A DNA stretch of 64,000 nucleotides, from positions 1-64,000 of the forward strand of contig CP136571.1 in the NCBI GenBank assembly GCA_035192965.1. Direction: 5' to 3'. The notes beneath the pieces are model-generated. The model saw only the letters and a list, made by a program, of their open reading frames with translations, did no database searches and was not told the DNA's origin. Positions within the stretch are counted from its first letter, which is position 1. Each line of letters begins with the position of its first letter. Shown here piece by piece: positions 60,407-64,000 of this stretch. Source of the DNA: Fuscovulum sp. Its GTDB lineage: Bacteria; Pseudomonadota; Alphaproteobacteria; Rhodobacterales; Rhodobacteraceae. The translations under genes were made by a program, and so were the position numbers.

Positions 60407-61296
60407 TGGACCGTATCACCTTTGGCCCAATCACGATGTCCCGGCTGGTCTACGGCATGTGGCGGCTGGGCGACGACCCTGACACTTCGCCCGCCCATGT
60501 GCAGGCAAAGATCGAAGCCTGCCTCGCGCAGGGCATCACAACGATGGACCAGGCAGACATTTATGGCGGCTATACTGCCGAGGCTCTCTTGGGCGCGGCA
60601 CTCAAGGCTGCTCCGGGCTTGCGCGACCGGATCGAGATCGTCACCAAATGCGACATCGTCGCCCCGGTCGGTCGTCATTCCGCCGCGCGGGTGAAGTATT
60701 ACGACACTTCTGCGGCGCATATCACCGCCTCGGTCGAGGCCAGCTTGTGCGAGATGGCGACCGACCGGATCGACCTGCTGCTGATCCACCGCCCCGACCC
60801 GCTGATGGACCACCATGAGACGGGCCGCGCGCTGGATGCCCTCGTTGCCAGCGGCAAGGTGCGCAGCGTGGGTGTCTCGAACTTCCGGCCCTGGGACTTT
60901 ACCCTGTTGCAATCGGCTATGACCGCGCCACTGGCCACCAACCAGATCGAGCTGTCGCTGAACTGCCGCGACGCCTTCACCAACGGCGACCTTGCCTTCC
61001 TGCAAGAGCGCGGGATCGCGCCGATGGCCTGGAGCCCGCTTGCCGGTGGTCATTTGCGGGCCGAGGCAAATGACGGCCTTTCCGCCCGGCTGGACGCGCT
61101 GGCAAAGGCCGCTGGCACCGACTGGACCGCTGTTGCCGTGGCCTGGCTGCTGCACCACCCGGCGAAGATCATCCCGGTTCTGGGCACCAACACCCTGTCG
61201 CGCATCGCCACCATATCGGACGCGGCGCGCGTGCCGATGGACCGCCAGACCTGGTTCGAGCTTCTGACGCTCGCCCAGGGGCATGAGGTCGCGTGA
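60406..61296 (+). CDS. Aldo/keto reductase
   Basis: The ATG at 60406 overlaps the monooxygenase stop (TGATG) and gives 296 residues. The barrel has TTMDQADIYGGYTAEAL with catalytic Asp/Tyr, VTKCDI with Lys, RIDLLLIHRPDPLMD and VRSVGVSNFRPWD. It reduces an aldehyde or ketone with NAD(P)H. In the sulfo-SMO pathway a reductase of this family (SmoB) reduces 6-oxoglucose to glucose after C-S cleavage; the position directly after the monooxygenase fits this. Confidence 0.9.
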   Translation: MDRITFGPITMSRLVYGMWRLGDDPDTSPAHVQAKIEACLAQGITTMDQADIYGGYTAEALLGAALKAAPGLRDRIEIVTKCDIVAPVGRHSAARVKYYDTSAAHITASVEASLCEMATDRIDLLLIHRPDPLMDHHETGRALDALVASGKVRSVGVSNFRPWDFTLLQSAMTAPLATNQIELSLNCRDAFTNGDLAFLQERGIAPMAWSPLAGGHLRAEANDGLSARLDALAKAAGTDWTAVAVAWLLHHPAKIIPVLGTNTLSRIATISDAARVPMDRQTWFELLTLAQGHEVA

Positions 61297-61805
61297 TGGC
61301 GGATGGCGGCATCCAGACAGACGGAATCGTGCCGGACGCCGCCAATGCGCGGCTGTTCCGCGATGCGCTGGGGCGTTTTGCAACCGGCGTGACCTTGGTC
61401 ACGATCGAGGGGCCGGACGGGCCGATCGGCTTTACCGCCAACAGTTTCGCAAGCCTGTCGCTGGACCCGGCGCTTGTGCTGTGGTCCCCGGCAAAAGCTT
61501 CGCAGCGCTATCCGTTCTTTGCCACTGCCCGGCACTACGCGATCCATGTTCTCGGGCAAAGCCATGCCGACCTTCCCGCCCGGTTTTCCAGGGGTGGGCA
61601 AGGTTTCGCGGGCCTCGACTGGCAACAGAATGCCGAGGGCGTGCCGGTCTTGCTGGGCGCAATCGCCCGATTCGACTGTGTCCAGCACGCAACGCATGAG
61701 GGTGGCGACCATCTGATCATCGTGGGACAGGTCCTGCGGCTGGCCCTGGGGGAGGGCGAGCCGCTGGTTTTCGCGAAAGGCAGGTTCGGAGGCTTTACGG
61801 GCTGA
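61296..61805 (+). CDS. Flavin reductase family protein
   Basis: The ATG at 61296 overlaps the previous stop (GTGATG) and gives 169 residues. ARLFRDALGRFATGVTLVTIEG, GPIGFTANSFASLSLDPALVL and a C-terminal HLIIVGQVLRL match the flavin reductase (HpaC/SsuE-like split barrel) family. It would supply FMNH2 to the LLM monooxygenase, completing a two-component system. Confidence 0.92.
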   Translation: MADGGIQTDGIVPDAANARLFRDALGRFATGVTLVTIEGPDGPIGFTANSFASLSLDPALVLWSPAKASQRYPFFATARHYAIHVLGQSHADLPARFSRGGQGFAGLDWQQNAEGVPVLLGAIARFDCVQHATHEGGDHLIIVGQVLRLALGEGEPLVFAKGRFGGFTG

Positions 61806-61841
61806 AACACCCCCCCGGGAGAGGGGGCGAAGGGAGGAGAC

Positions 61842-62438
61842 GTGACCACACTTCTGGCCATCTGCAACGGCCTTGCCGTGATCAACGGCGGTCTTCTGGC
61901 GCTTGGCCGCTGGATCGGGGCAGTATGCCTGGGCCTGATGGTCGTGGTCATCCTTACACAGGTCTTTTTCCGCTATGTCCTGAACAACGCGCTGCCCTGG
62001 CCCGAGGAAGCCTCGCGTTTCCTGATGCTCTGGTCGACCGGGTTGATGGCCCCCACCGCCTTCCGGCGTGGTGGTTTCATCGCCATTGACATGGTAATCC
62101 GGATGCTGCCGCGCATGGTGGCGACTGGGTTGTCGGTCTTCCTCATGGCTGTGACGATCCTGGTCCTCTGGATCGCTCTTGGCATCGGCTGGTCCGAGGT
62201 CACGGGCCTTGGCGGCCGGTTCGAGACCGACTCCTTGCGCGTGCCGGTCAGTCTGGATCTGGCAACCTGGATGAAGGTGCCTAAGTCCTGGATGATGGCC
62301 TCTCTGCTGGTGGGCGTGGCGCTTTTGCTGCTGGTTGCCGTCGAACTGGCCCTGCGCAACATCTATGTGCTGATCCGGGGGCCGGACGGGCTGCGCGACA
62401 TACCCGATACCATCATGCTGGGATCGGGGGCCGAATAG
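61842..62438 (+). CDS. dctQ: TRAP transporter small permease (DctQ)
   Basis: The GTG start at 61842 follows AAGGGAGGAGAC. The 198-residue protein has four hydrophobic segments and VFFRYVLNNALPWPEEASRFLMLWSTGLM, the DctQ signature. It is the small membrane subunit of a tripartite ATP-independent periplasmic transporter. A C-rich/G-rich stretch (61808-61828) upstream could fold. Confidence 0.92.
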   Translation: MTTLLAICNGLAVINGGLLALGRWIGAVCLGLMVVVILTQVFFRYVLNNALPWPEEASRFLMLWSTGLMAPTAFRRGGFIAIDMVIRMLPRMVATGLSVFLMAVTILVLWIALGIGWSEVTGLGGRFETDSLRVPVSLDLATWMKVPKSWMMASLLVGVALLLLVAVELALRNIYVLIRGPDGLRDIPDTIMLGSGAE

Positions 62439-63728
62439 ATGCTCAGCTTCTTCCTGCCCCTGTTCCTTGTCTTCCTGATGCTGGGCCTGCCGGTGGTCTT
62501 CGGCCTGCTCGCCGCCCCTGCCATCCTTCTGTGGCTGAACGGGCAAGAACGCGATATCGTCCTGCTTTATCGCAACGTCTATGAAGGGATGAATTCCTTC
62601 CCTCTGATGGCGATCCCGTTCTTCATGCTGGCGGGGGAGTTGATGAACCGCGGCGGCATCTCGGCCCGGATCGTGGGGTTCGCCCAGGCCATGGTCGGGC
62701 ATTTCCGCGGGGGGCTTGCTCAGGTGAACGTGGTCGACAGCATGCTCTTCGCCGGGATTTCGGGCTCCGCTGTGGCCGATGTCTCGGCCCTTGGGTCGAT
62801 CATCATCCCGCAGATGGAAAAGAAGGGCTACCCCAAGCCCTTCGCCGCTGCGATCACTGCGGCCTCTGCCATCATCGGACCGATCATCCCACCCTCGGGG
62901 ATCATGATCATTTACGCTTATGTGATGGGCGAAAGCGTGGCTGCGCTGTTCCTGGCGGGCATTGTCCCCGGCATCCTGATCGGGGTGGCGCTTATGATCA
63001 CGATCAAGCTGATGGCCAACCGCTACAACCTGCCCCAGGCGCAGCCGCGCGCCAGTTGGGGGGATGCGGGCCGCGCCGCTGGGGCCGCCTTCTGGCCGCT
63101 GATGACGCCCATCCTCCTCATGGGCGGCATCCTGTCGGGCGTCTTTACCCCGACCGAGGCCGCTGCCGTGGCCGTCGGCTACAGCTTCTTCATTTCGATC
63201 TTCATCCTGAAGACCCTGACTTGGCGCGACGTGCCGGGTGTGCTGACCCGCGCCGGGATCACCAGTTCGGTGGTCATGCTGCTGGTCGGCGCCGCGATGG
63301 CCTTCAAGACCGTGGCGGCGCTGGCGCATACGCCGGAACTTCTGGCCTCGACCCTCCTTTCCATCACCGAAAACCCGCTGTTGCTCCTTCTGCTGGTGAA
63401 CCTGCTGCTCTTCATCGTCGGTATGTTCCTGGATGCGGGTCCCGCGATCATCATCCTGGGGCCGATCCTGGCGCCGATCTTCACGTCGCTGGGCGTGGAC
63501 CCGGTGCATTTCGCCATCGTCATGGTGGTGAACCTGACAGTAGGCCTTTTGACACCCCCGATGGGATTGGTCCTCTTCGCCACCTCTGCCGTCTCGGGCC
63601 TCCGGGTGGAAACCATTGCCCGCGCCGTGATGCCCTTTCTGTTGGTCGAATTCGCGGTGATCTTGTTGATCACCTTCGTTCCGGCCATTCCGCTGACGCT
63701 GCCCCGCCTTATGGGGTTTGTGGACTGA
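62439..63728 (+). CDS. dctM: TRAP transporter large permease (DctM)
   Basis: The 429-residue protein starts right after the dctQ stop (TAGATG). About 12 hydrophobic segments are present, with AIPFFMLAGELMNRGGISAR, GISGSAVADVSALGSIIIPQM, SAIIGPIIPPSGIMIIYAY and MGGILSGVFTPTEAAAVAVGY, all typical of DctM. It forms the substrate channel coupled to sodium or proton gradients. Confidence 0.95.
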   Translation: MLSFFLPLFLVFLMLGLPVVFGLLAAPAILLWLNGQERDIVLLYRNVYEGMNSFPLMAIPFFMLAGELMNRGGISARIVGFAQAMVGHFRGGLAQVNVVDSMLFAGISGSAVADVSALGSIIIPQMEKKGYPKPFAAAITAASAIIGPIIPPSGIMIIYAYVMGESVAALFLAGIVPGILIGVALMITIKLMANRYNLPQAQPRASWGDAGRAAGAAFWPLMTPILLMGGILSGVFTPTEAAAVAVGYSFFISIFILKTLTWRDVPGVLTRAGITSSVVMLLVGAAMAFKTVAALAHTPELLASTLLSITENPLLLLLLVNLLLFIVGMFLDAGPAIIILGPILAPIFTSLGVDPVHFAIVMVVNLTVGLLTPPMGLVLFATSAVSGLRVETIARAVMPFLLVEFAVILLITFVPAIPLTLPRLMGFVD

Positions 63729-63767
63729 TACGTCTTACCCAAACAAGAAACCTAACGGGAGGATACC

Positions 63768-64000
63768 ATGCTAAAAAAAACCCTGAAGTCCCTGGTGCTC
63801 GCGACCCTTCTGGCGGGCACCGCCAGCATGGCGCTGGCGCAAGAAATCATGCTGCGCGCCACCGCCAATTCGAACGAACAGGACGAGGACTATGATGGCC
63901 TCGTGGTGTTCAAGAACTATGTCGAGAACGCCTCGAACGGCGCGATCGGCGTGGAAATCTTCATGGGCACCCAGCTGTGCGCCAAGGGAGACGAGTGCCT
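63768..64000 (+). CDS. dctP: TRAP transporter substrate-binding protein (DctP), partial
   Basis: The ATG at 63768 has GGGAGG upstream. Only 77 codons lie inside the window. A signal peptide (LKKTLKSLVLATLLAGTAS, cleavage after ALA) precedes QEIMLRATANSNEQDEDYDG and ASNGAIGVEIFMGTQL, typical of DctP N-termini. It sets the substrate specificity of the TRAP system. The gene order dctQ-dctM-dctP is slightly unusual, with the binding protein last. Confidence 0.88.
   Translation, partial: MLKKTLKSLVLATLLAGTASMALAQEIMLRATANSNEQDEDYDGLVVFKNYVENASNGAIGVEIFMGTQLCAKGDEC

Noticed and set aside
61050..63509. 819-residue minus-strand frame opposite the flavin reductase and TRAP genes
   Set aside because: His/Gln/Arg-rich antisense translation of clear transporter genes.

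Overview
The window looks like chromosomal DNA of a Rhodobacterales (Rhodobacteraceae-type) alphaproteobacterium. It is GC-rich, and it carries an flgB-flgG flagellar cluster with a textbook sigma-54 promoter, an N-methylglutamate (methylamine) pathway, TRAP transport genes and a giant RTX/Hint protein. All of these are familiar from that order. Family assignments come from reading the translated sequence; no database search was possible. I saw no tRNA, rRNA or CRISPR array.

Region 1 (1-8.2 kb): flgBCDEFG on the minus strand (flgG cut by the window edge), driven by a sigma-54 site upstream of flgB. Next to it are a hybrid sensor kinase (PAS-HisKA-HATPase-REC-Hpt), a small exported protein that resembles a molybdopterin-oxidoreductase domain but has no cysteine, and a NarL/LuxR response regulator. 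A four-hairpin repeat cluster fills the gap to the next gene.

Region 2 (8.2-12.5 kb): a LysR regulator with a DMT exporter, facing an SHMT-like PLP enzyme, then a RibD/DHFR-like reductase and a TetR regulator with a perfect palindromic operator.

Region 3 (12.7-26.5 kb): the N-methylglutamate pathway. gmaS and mgsABC (methylamine to gamma-glutamylmethylamide to N-methylglutamate) lie on the minus strand. Divergent from them is a plus-strand operon of three small membrane proteins plus an APC permease, the best candidate for methylamine uptake. An XRE-cupin regulator and mgdABCD (N-methylglutamate dehydrogenase, sarcosine-oxidase-like) follow. MgsC has lost the Fe-S cysteines of glutamate synthase and MgdB has lost the zinc ligands of SoxD.

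Region 4 (26.6-29.3 kb): an MBL-fold persulfide dioxygenase-like protein and a SulP anion transporter.

Region 5 (29.5-43.7 kb): a 3,414-residue RTX-repeat protein with a C-terminal Hint domain and an internal 1,719-bp-period duplication, a divergent membrane LytTR regulator, and an exbB-exbD-exbD-tonB operon.

Region 6 (43.8-53.0 kb): an MltB-type lytic transglycosylase, a bactofilin, an alpha/beta hydrolase with a translationally coupled hydrolase fragment, an Lrp regulator, an Rrf2 regulator with four cysteines beside a sulfate ABC transporter operon (sbp-cysT-cysW-cysA), and a PfkB kinase.

Region 7 (53.1-57.3 kb): a small accessory island with a decayed IS5-type element, a cysteine-rich zinc-ribbon protein of unknown function, an orphan ParD-like antitoxin, and an AbiEi/AbiEii toxin-antitoxin pair with a near-perfect inverted-repeat operator.

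Region 8 (57.3-64.0 kb): a catabolic cluster with a Gfo/Idh/MocA oxidoreductase, GntR regulator, SsuD-like monooxygenase, aldo/keto reductase, flavin reductase and TRAP transporter (the last gene is cut by the edge). The enzyme set matches the logic of the sulfoquinovose monooxygenase (sulfo-SMO) pathway, with a TRAP importer and possibly an NAD-dependent glycosidase. This and the methylamine-uptake candidate are the two most interesting leads.
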